From the NCBI GenBank assembly GCA_014904985.1, contig MU129022.1:94238-144920 (forward strand): a DNA stretch of 50,683 nucleotides, read 5' to 3'. The DNA is from Hydnum rufescens UP504 (taxonomy: Eukaryota; Basidiomycota; Agaricomycetes; Cantharellales; Hydnaceae). Positions within the stretch are counted from its first letter, which is position 1, and every line of letters starts with the position of its first letter. Below are positions 22,111 to 33,681 of this stretch, piece by piece. The notes under the pieces are model-generated. The model was given only the letters and a program-made list of their open reading frames with translations. It did no database searches and had not been told where the DNA came from. Both the position numbers and the translations under genes were made by a program.

Positions 22111-22588
22111 CAACTCTGCTTGTTCCGCAATACTGCCTACCACTTCGTCTGCAACGTCAAACATTTGCACATCGGGACTCTGATGGACTACGGATGAGGG
22201 AACATTGGTTTGGTCGCTTTAGGCCTACCGCGTCGTCAGTATACGTGGGATGCATAAAATGGAGTGAGTTCAATATCCTGCTCCTTATATTTAGCTTGGG
22301 GGGACCTTGCTCCATGTCCCCTCCCACCCCTTTGTTCTTGCGGCTGCAGACTCAGAATCCCCTCACACTGTCGAGAATTGTCCGTACCGTCGAATCCCCG
22401 CCCGGTCCCCCGCACCATTATATTACATCTGACCAATGCAACGGATTACTCGTCAGATTAGATTTCGACAAGTCAGGATGCCACGCCCTGCCAGATGAAT
22501 CGTGAACGTCGAAATTGTGAGAGCGAGCGAAGGGGGAAGGTTTACCCATTTTAGAAAAAAATCGCGTGTAATAAGAAACAGCGCACGC
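22111..22588. other. Remainder of FunK1-like block and unassigned DNA
   Basis: 22,111-22,250 may continue block 2 (LLVPQYCLPLRLQRQTF). Open frames at 22,236-22,505 on both strands match nothing I recognise. Confidence 0.35.
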
Positions 22589-23220
22589 TCAGGCTAAATA
22601 TTTGCGGACCAGAGCCCCAACAACGTCGTCTCCAATTAGACTGATATCCAGCCGAAGATCTACCTCAAAAGGGCGATCCAGGGCTCCTTCGACGATATTT
22701 TTGAATGGTAAACGCCCGGTATCGATGTGCCTAATTATCATCCCAGCTGCCCACAGCTCAAGTGTACAGGATAAGGAAGAACCCGTTTTCTGGGAAGAAG
22801 ATGATGTTGTTGAGATATGACTGAACTGGGGCTCAGACTCCAGTACGGTCTCAGCAAAATCAATGAACCGAAAGTTCATAGGCATGTCAAAGACAACGTT
22901 AGATTGCTTCACATCTCCATGAATGAACCCCTCGGGATCTGTTGAGAAGAGTGCAGCACTGTTGGATCACTAACAGGCGACGCTCACAATACTCAGTATC
23001 GATGTCACTTCTGAGTTCTGGGTGATGTATTCTCCGAAGCGAGTCAAACCCAACTATGACAGAAGCAGTGGCTGGATCGCCCCGAGAACTATGTGACCTA
23101 TAGAATCCATAGGCAAGGGATTCGAGTGCGTGCGAGCAAGCCCAGATCGACTGAATTAGGATCATCCTCGCAGCGATGAACACGAGATCGGACAGAAATT
23201 CGGGGATACATAGCAACCGC
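22589..23220 (-). pseudogene. FunK1-like kinase domain fragment
   Basis: On the minus strand VIVGFDSLRRIHH (about 23,040), then the catalytic loop written as HGDVKQSNVVFD (about 22,910) and RFIDFAE, with HGD in place of HRD and IDF in place of DFG-like motifs, typical of FunK1-type kinases. It continues ELWAAGMIIRHIDTGRLPF to a stop at 22,589. A weak YALES-like element (ALESLAYGFYRSH) precedes it. Frameshifts near 22,930 and 23,090. No N-lobe is attached; the plus-strand FunK1 piece that follows is in the opposite orientation. Confidence 0.6.
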
Positions 23221-23227
23221 TTCTCTG

Positions 23228-23606
23228 ACGCATTTCAGTAAGAATGTATCGGAAATGCCCCAATGATCGGCATAAAGACCCATTGTACTCTCCTCCTCGA
23301 AAACGATACCAAAAACCCAACAATAATGGTGTTCAAAAATTTTCTTGTGGGTGTTTTCGAATTCAAGTCTCCGCATGACGTTGATTTGGAAAGCAATATA
23401 CCAGGACCAGAGACTCTCGAACATCTCGCTAAATTCAATATCTCCTTAAAGAAATCTGAAGTTGAACATTACCAGGCTTTTCACGACCCTAGTAAAACCA
23501 CATTTTGGCAGCTGGCGCGTGCCAGAAAAGTTCAAAGCCTTCCATTCCTTCGCTCCGCTCTCAACACATTCGACGTGCATGGTTCATCTGGCGCCATTCG
23601 GTGACC
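23228..23606 (+). pseudogene. FunK1 N-terminal fragment, copy B
   Basis: Matches 20,889-21,260 over its full length but with about ten single- or double-base indels and few substitutions. It encodes the same FKNFLVGVFEFKSPHDVD and FNISLKKSEVEHYQ segments. CpG is retained. Confidence 0.75.
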
Positions 23607-23639
23607 TGATCTGATGTCGTCTTCTCCATCGGAGAACTC

Positions 23640-24310
23640 CGGACCTTTTTCTGAGAGCTTATACTTCTTAGGTCCTACCCGGCATTGTCATGGTCGGCAT
23701 GTCGCCTGCATTCTTTAAAATTCCCGTCACCCAAACTCTCTCGATTCATATTCGCCATGGAACCTATCCTGAGGGAACCAGCGTGACCTATTGTTATCCG
23801 CCCGCTTCTTGTCCTATCCGTGGCCATCGGCGGACAGAGCGAGCGAATCCGATGTCATCAATGTGGCATGCAAATGCGCAGCAAAGAATATAGCTGCGCG
23901 ATACTCGACCACGTCCGGAAGTCCTTCGCGCGGAAGATTATTCAGTCATTCCTGCCTCTGACCGCGTGAGTAGAAGCTGCACTGGTGCAAGCAACAAGAA
24001 GCATACAGCAGGACAGAGTATAGGGCCGTCAATTAATGTGTCTAAACCCAATGGTCGTCCGTTTCTTTGCGATCCAACCACTAGCACTTCGCATGGCAAG
24101 TTTGTGCGATTACTTGATTGTAGCAGGCACGCTGACCTCACACTGCTGCAGTATCCAGGTCAGGCGATCAGTCAGATACCGCTAGCGAGGTTCCAATAAA
24201 TGATGCCGGAGACACAACCATAGGCGACACCACTCACATGCAGCCGAACACGCAACCCATCATCTCAATCAATCACTCCGCCACCTGCAAATACCGCGCC
24301 ATCCACCCGT
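23640..24310 (+). pseudogene. Nuclease-like hypothetical protein, C-terminal fragment, copy B
   Basis: Matches 20,195-20,870 (MVGMSPAFFKIPVTQTLS and the following unidentified stretch). It ends at CGCCATCCACCC, where copy A continues into FunK1 while this copy continues into a Bem46-like fragment. Confidence 0.6.
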
Positions 24311-24384
24311 CCTTCGTTCCCCCCGGCTCGCGAGAGAGCGAGTAGCTTTTTGTTCTTGGGGTGCCGTATCCCGCGCTCATTTCC

Positions 24385-24530
24385 CGTTCACAGACATTGC
24401 CACACCATCGGACTATCACATTCCCTACGACGACATCGAACTCACAACTGCGGACGGCAGCGGACTGCATCAAAGTCAAAGCCTATCCCATGAAGCAGCA
24501 GAGAGAACTTTGGGTAGAAATAACCCTCAC
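24385..24530 (+). pseudogene. Bem46-type alpha/beta hydrolase, N-terminal fragment
   Basis: FTDIATPSDYHIPYDDIELT followed by TADG, then in a shifted frame IKVKAYPMKQQREL: the signature just after the membrane anchor of Bem46/ABHD13-like hydrolases. The catalytic serine region is not seen downstream. Confidence 0.45.
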
Positions 24531-24876
24531 CCCGAGTGATCTCAAAAGTCGCAGCAAACGAGAAACAGACCGACGAGGTGGCAAGAATTACTGGGGATGT
24601 TGAAACGGCAGGCCAGAAACGGCTAGTGACATAGGAGTCGCCGCTTGAAAGAGAAGGTAGTCGTTACAAGGGTAGTTATGAGGGTGATTAGTCTAGTATA
24701 AGCACCATGGTGCATGTACATACATGTTATACTTCACATGCCCGACAACCGCGGCCTACTACAAGTACATCTGTCCCTTGATCCCCCCCAGCGGTTCTGA
24801 GGTGCACAAATAATTCAGGCTCACGACGCGCACATCACGTCGACGTTGATCTTCTTCGACAAGATCTAATCGATCA
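24531..24876. other. No gene recognised
   Basis: CpG-rich DNA without a supported reading frame. Confidence 0.5.
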
Positions 24877-25205
24877 TTATCCGAAGGTCAAGGGGACGCT
24901 GCCATTGTTCGTGAGTGAAAAGGCTTGGGCTAATGAGAGAGGAAGAGAATGACTCCCTAGAGTCGCGATGGGTGAGGAACACCGGAACATCGTATAAAAT
25001 CCCCAAGCCTGATCGGCCGGGTCTGCAATGCTCATCGGAAAGTGAACCACGACAATCAAGTACACAAGTTTAGATTTCACAACACCTACTTGACCGTAAT
25101 ACAAAGGCGAAGCATGGAGCCTAGTACCATTTCGGTGAATTAGATGACTGTGATGGCGTCCATGGGCGAAAGATTCGAGGTTTGACTGACTTGGGATCAC
25201 TAACC
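24877..25205 (-). pseudogene. FunK1-like fragment
   Basis: VIPSQSNLE and ESFAHGRHHSHLIHRNGTRL, then LYYGQVGVVKSK, resemble the FunK1 strand pattern (YALE..S..R.HV, then LWYYDRxGxVxS) without its usual aromatic/Asp pair. It ends in a stop near 24,877. Short, so the call rests on pattern only. Confidence 0.45.
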
Positions 25206-26084
25206 GTCATGCGAAGCCGTGCGTGGTGCTGTTGCTCGTCAACTGTTCACGTCGACGTTTGGGGCCGGGGCTAAGTTTGACATTACAGGAGGTCACGGTT
25301 AGGAGCGGAAAGACATGTCGACGGTGAACATGATGTACTCACCTTCCGGTTCGATCACCATTTTCAACCCGTCCGAATCCGCCAGCTGTGCATTCGCCAC
25401 AATAACCCCAAGATTATGGGATTTGGCACAAGATATGGAACATAGGGATGTCCTGGATCTGACGTTGGATATCATAGGGTTGATCATGCACTTGCGCACT
25501 GGGATCTAACGAAACACGTTAGATCCATGAGGAACGAATAGTAACGAATCCGCACTATGGTCACACCAGGTAGATCGACAAGCATCCAGACCAATACCAA
25601 ATAGGGCGGGACATGGTATCCTAACCGCGTGCTTAGTTTAGGACATGCTACTGGTGTTCCCCAGTTTTAGTTCATTTCCTTCTCCCATTGTCTGGTGAGG
25701 GACTCGATAGCTTCGCGACCGTTGAAAAACGAGTCCTGATTTCGCCGCGTTGACTCTAGTCGTCTAGGAAGATTGGAGCGAGCGAGGGGTGTGCTATGGG
25801 CAAACCTGGAGCGTAACCCGGCACAATGTCCTTGGCGTCTGGCCGCCTGGGACCGTCGGTGTGATTATGAGAGCGGGAAGGGTACGGCGGATCATGGGGA
25901 TGAAGAAAGCGAGCCGGGGGTGTCACGGTGGCTGAAGGATATCGGATTACCGGATGAAACCTAAGCCTCGTCAGTAAGGCATTGCGATACTGACCAGGAG
26001 CAAAACTACCGTAGGCCACCGAGTCGACTAGCGAGTCAACTAGTTCAAACTTTATGATACCTACACAGTTGTAAATATAAAGGG
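25206..26084. other. Small unidentified frames in CpG-rich DNA
   Basis: 25,315-25,509 (+) is open for 64 codons ending DVLDLTLDIIGLIMHLRTGI, which looks like a protein C-terminus. 25,773-25,964 (+) is open for 63 codons ending WLKDIGLPDET. I recognise neither. Confidence 0.35.
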
Positions 26085-26190
26085 CACAAAATTAAACCTG
26101 GATTGTTCGTCTATAGGCAAAGGATTCGAGTGCGTACAAGTCAAGCCGCAGATCGACTGGGTTGGGATCACTACCCGCGATGCATGAAGC
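26085..26190 (-). pseudogene. Very short FunK1-like fragment
   Basis: DPNPVDLRLDLYALESFAY on the minus strand, the same YALES element as in the other FunK1 pieces (23,110-23,190 and 25,150-25,205 carry versions of it). Confidence 0.35.
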
Positions 26191-26420
26191 ACTATTGTAT
26201 GTTCCTGGCGCCGAGAGATCATGCTGACATATAGAGTGGGGTACCGAGTAGGTGCTAATGGTTGACGTTGCAGAGCGCGAGTGTCTTTCGGCGGCTTCCG
26301 AATGACACAGCCATAACGAACTTTCGAAGCGACCATGCGTTTGCGTCGTGGCCAGCGATTCTCCTGACTTGTGACTCGTTACTGCATGCGTGCGAGCCTG
26401 GAGGCAGGGCGGATAAAAAT

Positions 26421-27648
26421 ATGCCGTTCTTCTCCAAGCTTCTTTCATTCCTCAAGATGTCTGACCCATCGCCACCTCCCGACTCCATTCCCCCTTCTTA
26501 CTGCCAGGCAATCTAGCCAAGAGGCCTCTAGGGGTCTGGTACACGCAACTAGTCAATCTAACGCACGATGAGAGTCCTCCCTACACTGCCTTCAAGCTTG
26601 CTACGATCTTCCACTGGGAACGTTTCGACAAATTCAAGCATGAAGGGTTAACGTTGGTCTTTGAGCGAGACCCTCGCTCCGCCGTGTACTTGCGGATTGA
26701 TCGCATGTCGTTCGAGAATGACCCTTGGCACGCATCCAAGGGATCTTCTGATAGTCTTGTCCCCAAGTCTTTCGGGGGCTCTCCACAGGCAGCGAAAGAT
26801 CAGCAGGGTGCGGAGCGCGAAGGCAGGGCGGCGGATTGGTGCCAGCCGCTCGATGGTGACGCGATCAAAAAGTACTTTATTGCTTCAAAACCAGGTTCCT
26901 CCGGAAAGAACTCCTCGCTACGAAGCCTCGGTGTGACACATTTTCGAGCGGTGGATAGTCGTCCAAACGTTGTCGATGTCATCCTCGCGGCGTATGCGGT
27001 ATCGACGCAGAGACGGAAATATCACTTGTGGACTGCGAATTGCTGGTGGCTTGCTCGGTCGATCCGGCTTTTCATCCGAACGCAGTGGGGAGGGGAGGAT
27101 TATGGGGAAATGCCCGAAGGACTGCTTGTCGATATGCGGGAACGTGATCTTGTGGCAGACCAGCCCAAGATTCGCTTGATATATGGGAAGTTTGATGCAA
27201 TACGAGTCTGTATTTCTTCTTTTACAGAATGGATTGCTTTATCTCTAATATTCACTATATATTCACAGGAAAGGAACCTCAATCTACACACAGCCGAGTT
27301 GCGTGCTCAGGCAGCAGAGGAGGCCCAGCAGGCAGCGGAGGAGGCCCAGCGGGAAGCGGAAGAACTGGCTGCTCACGAGGCGGAACGGCGACAGCTCGAG
27401 GTAGCTCGCGAGGCAGACCAGCGTCGTACGGCAGAAGCGGAGGCAGCTCGCGAGGCAGACCAGCGTCGTGCAGCAGAAGCGGAGGTAGCTCGCGAGGCAG
27501 ACCAGCGTCGTGCAGCAGAAGCGGAGGTAGCTCGCGAGGCAGACCAGCGTCGTGCGGCAGAAGCAAAAGTGGACGCTGCAGAGGTGCAGATTGCGAAACT
27601 GCAAGAACAACTCCGGCTACTCGCACCCGATAGTGCATGTACGTGAGG
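26421..27648 (+). CDS. Hypothetical LRAT/papain-like protein with C-terminal coiled coil
   Basis: The most gene-like locus in the window. Starts MPFFSKLLSFLKMSDPSPPP at 26,421; a one-base frame change near 26,508 leads into LGVWYTQLVNLTHDE, FHWERFDKFKHEGL and RDPRSAVYLRID. The central part has DVILAAYAVSTQRRKYHLW then TANCWWLARSIR; an Asn-Cys step in this setting recalls LRAT/NlpC-P60-like folds and similar Agaricomycete hypotheticals, but this is tentative. An in-frame intron 27,206-27,268 (GTCTGT...CACAG, 63 bp) precedes a Glu/Ala/Gln coiled coil with four 14-residue repeats (AREADQRRAAEAE). Stop at 27,647. A second possible donor, GTGAGG at 27,644, could extend the protein. If the frame change is a read error the gene may be intact. 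Confidence 0.6.
27398..27565 (+). repeat. 42 bp in-frame tandem repeat, 4 copies
   Basis: Four units of exactly 42 bp (14 codons), differing at one to three bases each, encoding the coiled-coil repeat of the preceding gene. Confidence 0.95.
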
Positions 27649-28001
27649 TATGACTCGACTGCTTTTCTCAAGCTACTGTCACTAACAACCCCGCTATTCT
27701 ACCAATGATAACGCCACAGTCCCCCTTTCAAATCGATATACCCACTTCTGGGGTCTGTATTCCCGGGATGCACGACCCCCGATCACTTCGTATGACAGGA
27801 TCCATCTAACAGCAGTACCTTCTACGCTTCCACGTCCTTCATGTTCATATTCCTTAGCACTCGCCCAATCTATTCATTCCCATGGCTCAAAGTATGGCCT
27901 CAGCATACCACTTCGGGTGAGGGAGACTCATGATATATAATATATTAAGCAATCAAGCTTCTCGTACACTTTAAATTATCAAGGTAAAGAATCAATTTGT
28001 T
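27649..28001. other. Intergenic, no gene recognised
   Basis: CpG-moderate DNA with an AT-rich stretch near 27,935-27,985 (TATATAATATATT). Possible extra 3' exon after CACAG at 27,720. Confidence 0.4.
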
Positions 28002-28346
28002 TTACCTGCTCACCGAGCCTCGCGCTATTACATCGGTCCTTGAAATCGACGAGATTGTTGGGGCGGAGAATCCGCCAGAAACTTGTCCACGCAGTGGCAT
28101 CATAGAGTTGATCAGGGCCAAAGATAGGTTCGGGCCCTTGATAAGCAATGGCTCATCTCGTCTAGAGAGCCACAATTGCATCACGAAGTCGAGTTGGAAT
28201 CCATGGCGATAGTGAGAACTCGCCCTGGCGGAAGGGAAAACGATCCTAGCCTGGTCCGGTTGGTGTTTAATTTGAGATCTTGAGGCGCGTCCAATTGCCA
28301 GGGTGCGCGGAAATCGTTGTAAAAGACGATCCAAACCGCCACTCAC
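28002..28346 (-). other. Unidentified open stretch
   Basis: 114 codons on the minus strand including VMQLWLSRRDEPLLIKG and VSGGFSAPTISSISRTDVI. In a neighbouring frame the end reads WRILRPNNLVDFKDRC, which could be real coding. Not recognised. Confidence 0.3.
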
Positions 28347-28406
28347 TGCGACGATTCAAGGTCGCGTAAGTGAATATGAACGAGTGGGGCAGGTCCATTC
28401 TTCGGT

Positions 28407-29866
28407 GTGATCAACTCAGCGTGGGGGGGTCCTGTTGCATGGCACCAGCATCAATATTGCTTAGCGGCTCTTGATCAGCCAATGGTTGTAGCAACTCCTG
28501 CGACGCGAAAAGTTGTTATAGTCTTTCCACGAGCTACAGCGAATGTAACCTCACCTACTGGCACGCCAAAGAATGTGTCGGGGTCTACTTGATTGAGGCC
28601 AACATGGGTGAGTCTGGTTCGTTGAGTCACTGCCAGACATGATAGTGTTTGCGGAGAAATCCGGACGCACGTCTATGTTGCAGCCATCCTTGACTCTAAT
28701 TACCCAACCTGCAGTGTGCTGAATCATCCTCGACATTATGCAGGGGTTGTATCTGCAATGGTTAGTGTGCTTTGCGAACTGGCGAGGCACAATCCCCAGT
28801 ATTAGCCTCCCCCCAATTATTCGATATTCTTGCCAAGTCTTCCAATAATTCGATGCTGATTAAAGTGATCAAGCTGATCTGTCCCTAATCATCCTATCTC
28901 CGGAATATTACAGCGTCTAATGCTTCTGCTTGCTTCATTACCCCTCTCGTATTCTTATCTTAGCTAGGTGCTCTAGCCCTGTTCGAACCTACTGCAGAAA
29001 CAAATAACAATAACAGAGCTCATCTCAACAACACTGGTGGTGTCTCTGCTGTACAAATGTGTGCACACTTGCATTATCGGTGGTATGCGGGAAGGTCCAA
29101 GTGACCAATCTCTGGTAAAGACTGTGCACCGATAAACTGGCTGCATTTTTGTGTGACCCAGATCAGAACTGTGAGTTATGTTTGGGCCCCCTCGCATAAT
29201 GAAGCATATATTGATGGTGTAGCAATGGAAAATCAGTGAAATACATTTCGTTATTGGCGATGGCAAAAATTGTTCCTTTGCACCCCCATCTTGTTTCTGC
29301 TCATCAAGATGGGATCATCTCCAGCATTGAAGATCAAGACAACAGCTTACGAATGCGCGCTCTTGATCTTGTTTCTCCCATGGTTTGTTGTGGATATGAT
29401 CTATACAAACTGAATACTGACATTCACCGTCAGGTGACTGACTATAAGCTAGAGTGAATTGTCCAGAGACTACCCCGCACTGAGCCAAGACAGTGCGACA
29501 TCTGCCCTCCCAAGTGCCGCCCAATCTCTTGAACGCACAGCAGCAGCAGTGGCATCTGATGTCTCTGGCTATCTCAGTAACCCGTGCAGATGCCTCACCC
29601 ACACCCTCAATACTCACTTCTGCTTCCCGACTTGAAGTTTCCTGGTGCATCATCGCCATGTGTTCTCACGACGCATATGAGAATGTTACTGATTTCGAGT
29701 GGTATCTCTGCGCTGGTTGACCTGGCTTACATTTCTAACATGGGCTCTATTGGGCGCGATATCAATGACAAACTCATTGATGTCGTGGTAAGAGTTAAGG
29801 GTGTGAGAGCGTTTGCTACTAGGCTGATGCTCCGCTTATTGAGCAATGAAATATTATTGGAAATTA
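28407..29866 (+). pseudogene. AP-3 delta fragment, inverted second copy
   Basis: Reverse-complement copy of 18,412-19,849, reading VLCELARHNPQ, LASPQLFDILAKSSNN, LLAMAKIVPLHPHL, SLRMRALDLVSPMV, YENVTDFEWY and AYISNMGSIGRDIND. It lacks the C-terminal half. Compared with the other copy it shows CpG to TpG/CpA changes (for example a Glu codon GAA in TACGAA becoming AAA) plus a few indels. At 29,866 the match ends abruptly and CpG-poor DNA begins. Confidence 0.85.
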
Positions 29867-30787
29867 CATTGTCATTGAAGATGAAGTGGGTACTATGCCG
29901 AAGGATGTGATCACTTCAGATGCTTTCAGGCTTCAGCAGTATCCTATGAGGTGAACAGACATCTGCAGACTCTCCAGAATCCCACCTTTCCCCCAACAAC
30001 TCTGTAGTCTTGAGAAAAGCCCATCATCTCCATTGTTTTGACCACCTTGATCAGTTGGACTGGAACTTTCAACATTACATTACTGGGCCAATTGCAAATC
30101 CCATCATATCCCTCATCTGTTGAATGCTGCAACCTTTGTCCCAAAAAAATGATGAGGGAAGATGATGGCAATCTAATGCAGTGAATCACTCACCTCTTGG
30201 ACAGCTTGCTCTGTGGTGATAGTGATGTGCACACATCATTCTATCTCAAAAGGACGACAGCATGCTTTGGATTTGGTGGTACTGACATGCATTGTCCAGG
30301 TGGTACTTCATAACTCGTCTATTGCTGCACTGAGATCCACACTAGAGACAGCACAAAGTAGGTCAGCAACATCCCTATCGCCTGGTCCAAGTGCATAAAA
30401 CACATGCTTTGGGGGCAATGCACAATGACAGCCTGGATCATCACTTTATGGGGACTCATGTGGAGAGAGTTGAGAGGAATGGACAAGAGGTTAGGGATGA
30501 AATGGACCTAAGCACATGGACTAGAGTTTGGGTACTGATCCTGTAGATTCATTACATCCACTAAGATCAAGGTAGACAAGGGACAATATAGGAGAACACT
30601 CTCCCAGCACCTCTCCTTTAGAGGACTACAATATCCCAGGCTGTTATGCTAACAGCAGGTTGATCTTAGCAGGTATAACTGTCACCCCAGCAACAAGCAA
30701 AGGATTGGACCAAGATGTGGTGTGTGCTGTAGCAGCAGCATTGAGTCTCAATAGAGGCAGAGTGAACTCAAATGTTCACATGTGCAT
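29867..30787. other. No gene recognised; CpG-poor
   Basis: 29,880-29,955 could encode YIVIEDEVGTMPKDVI and a minus-strand frame at 29,944-30,189 is open, but neither is recognised. This is the left flank of the mariner insertion. Confidence 0.45.
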
Positions 30788-30789
30788 TA

Positions 30790-31306
30790 CAGCTGTTTGC
30801 ACTTTAGTTGGCATGGCGCAATTTGCTGACCCCTGGGATATCAAAACTGCTGAAAAAGTAATTTTGTGTTTTCTTCTCAACAACACTAGATACAAAGAAG
30901 CAGTTTGCTGTGCTGAGTTTGTAATAAAAATCCCCAGGACCCATTTTTTTGATTTTTGATTTAGCTTCAAAATGGAGATCCTGGATCTTAGTACAGTAAT
31001 TCATGATTTCTGAGAGAATGGCTGGGCCAAATCATTCAAAAAAGTTACATGCTTGGAGAGAAAAAAAATACCCCAGACATGTTTTTTTTTGCTAAGTGAA
31101 ATGGGCAGTTTTTGGTGTTCACCAATTCAAGGCTCATGTGCCTATAGGGATATTTCAGTGTGGCTCCCACAGAAACTGCTAAACATCTCCATTGTGCTTT
31201 TGATCTGTTTCTATGACCACTTTGAGACCCCCAGAGTACATTCTGTGTGTCCACAGAACACCATTTGCCTGTCCTTTGGGCCCTTGCCAGTACTACCAGA
31301 AGCAAA
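30790..31306 (+). repeat. Left terminal inverted repeat (517 bp)
   Basis: Matches the reverse complement of 34,939-35,455 with transitions mainly, many at former CpG. It ends 16 bases before the ATG of the cargo gene, so it probably holds its promoter. Confidence 0.9.
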
Positions 31307-31322
31307 GTCCCATCCATAATTC

Positions 31323-33568
31323 ATGTCCCAGAAAGCGCTCAACAAACTAACTAAAAAGGAGAAATGGACCCACTTTCAGGCCATCTTCACTCCCTGTGAT
31401 ATGTCTCCTGCTTCTTCCTCTGAGCTTCCTGATGGAAATGTCTCTGCTCCCAGACCCCGACCAAAGCCCCGCTATAGCATGGTGGACAATTCAATGGTGA
31501 TCCCTGGAGGGAACCTACCAGAAAATCAGGAAGCCATGGACACCCCCCAGTCTACTGGTTCCCATGCCATGGAGGATTCTCACATTGACTCCTTCTCCCA
31601 CCCCTTGGACTATTGAAAGTTAGGGCCCAAAGGCCCCTCCATGGATCCTACAGTACAATTTGATGATATGCACAATTCACCCAGCCCTGCAGAAAACAAA
31701 TATTTTGAGCCAAACAACGAATTAGACCTAATGCCAACAAGCAGTAGTGGTGGAAAAAGACCTGCTGGCTAGTCATCTGCCATGGAATTGTGAGAACCAA
31801 TCTGATTATGACAATATGCAGATGATGGCAGTGATATAGGCTCATATGGCAACATCATAGCCCCAGAGGATAAAGATGATGGTGAGAATGCCCATAAATA
31901 CCATTGAATTCATATAGAATATTAAATGAACTCATACTCTATTCAAATAAGCACTGAGGATAAAGAGACCCAAAAGTGTGCAGCCTATAATGCAGAATGC
32001 CCGAAAAATTGGACATTCAAAAGTGATAAGTCAGGGTTCCAGAATTAGATACATGAACACCACTGAGATCAATATCAATTCATAGACCAGGGAGATAAAC
32101 TGAAGCCAACCACTGCTGAGTCTGAACCAGAGCCTGAGGATGATCCAGTATTCGATATCATGTACAAAATGGTTGTGGCAAAAAAGAACATCACTCATAA
32201 ATGGAAGTCCGGTCTCACCTTCAATGATTTTCAGAAGAATTCTGTTGAGCTCAGTGGGTTGAAAGAAACAGGAAGGTGGAGGCTTGAATTAGGCTGGAAA
32301 TTCATGAGCACTACAAAGGCAGAGACATACAATGCCCTTGATGATGAAGAAGACTATGAGTGGATGATCAGTCTTATGTGCAAGAACTTCAAACAATGAA
32401 AGTGAAATAGCAGAACTAATGCTAGAGAGATTTTATTGGAAGTACTGAACAAGGTATATGGGCCAGCCTCACTCATATCCAAGCTGAAAGGGAGAGCTGA
32501 GTAATATTTCTGTACAGGATGAGCAATTGTCATTGAAAAGCCGGTCAAAGGAGAAGGCAAAGGGGAAGGGGAAGGGGAAGGGGAAGAAGAAGAACAATTC
32601 AGGGAGTGATAACAGCACTAGCAAGGACTCTGACTTGGACTCATCCAATTCATCCATGGCTCCCTCACTTGCAAAGAAGTTGAAAGGGAAAGGTTTGGAA
32701 AGATTCAAGGGTGTTACAATTCCTGTCATTGTGGAACAGCTTTGCATGCATCTTGGGAAGCAATATCAACAGCATCCCAGACTTCCATGCCATGTTCTTG
32801 CTGGCGATGATCAAGTTGGTCAGCATGCACTTTATTCACATGATGACATGAAGAAATGGGCACAATGCTTGGTATGTGACTAGGATTTCTATGTGGCCAG
32901 ATGTCAAAATATTGACTGTCTCATAGAAAATGGGTCTTGCGACTTTTGATGAGCCCCCTGTGTCTATTTCCAAGGTTGCTGAACAGCAGAAAAACATGCT
33001 GCCACCTCTTGGGCGACAAAGTGGAGGTTCATTGTGAAAAAAATTGTCCTTGGATCCTCTGCCCATCCCCCTTCAAACTCCAGTCCCTCCTCCAATGACA
33101 TTTAATGTGCACATGCCTCCACTTCCCCCAGTTATGCCAAATCCTCCTACATCTCCATGGTACCCCCCAGTCTGGGATCCATTTATGAAGATGATTATTG
33201 ACAAGAGTTATGCTGTTCCAAAAAAGGGCTGCAACCATCATGTTCAGTTTGCCAGCAGTGATGGTCCAGAGCCTCCACCCTCAAGTATCTTCCCACATAT
33301 CCCAGAATGGCTCTCAAACCTTGAAAGTGACACTCACTGGTGCCCCAACAAATTAAATCTTACTAGATTTGGCAACCTATTGCTTGCAAAGGGGTTCACA
33401 TGGCTCAATCACCTCATAGGGAAATGTGGTGATGATAAGGATTCTTATTTAATTAAACTTGGGATTGGAATGGGTGAAGGTGAGGCAGATCAAATTTTTA
33501 AGTGGGGAAAGTGTGATGTGCATGAGATTCATAAGAAATGGGAGTCTGGGAATGAACATACTTCATAA
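31323..33568 (+). pseudogene. Cargo gene of the mariner element: acidic/Lys-rich protein with SAM-like C-terminus
   Basis: Starts MSQKALNKLTKKEKWTHFQ at 31,323. 31,323-32,400 stays in one frame but has about ten stops, several of the kind expected from CGA or CAG/CAA decay. Then a Ser/Asp and Lys-rich tract (KGKGKGKGKKKNN at about 32,560), ALYSHDDMKKWAQCLV before an intron, and ATFDEPPVSISK, a phrase I associate with Agaricomycete hypothetical proteins. After a Pro-rich linker the end is IFPHIPEWLSNLESD ... GKCDVHEIHKKW, resembling a SAM-like helical domain. Function unknown; it may aid transposition or be captured host sequence. Its position at the TIR edge mirrors the transposase. Confidence 0.55.
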
Positions 33569-33681
33569 GCCTTGGTTATAATGTTCTTATGTACTGTACT
33601 CTTTATCTATTTACCATGACTACTACTTCATCCCCCAAGGTATCTTTGATTAGGAGTTTAGCTAATCAAGCATTTCCTCAT

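Noticed and set aside
27279..27671. Leu-rich minus-strand frames opposite the coiled coil
   Set aside because: Antisense of the 42 bp repeat; the plus strand has the coherent gene with an intron.
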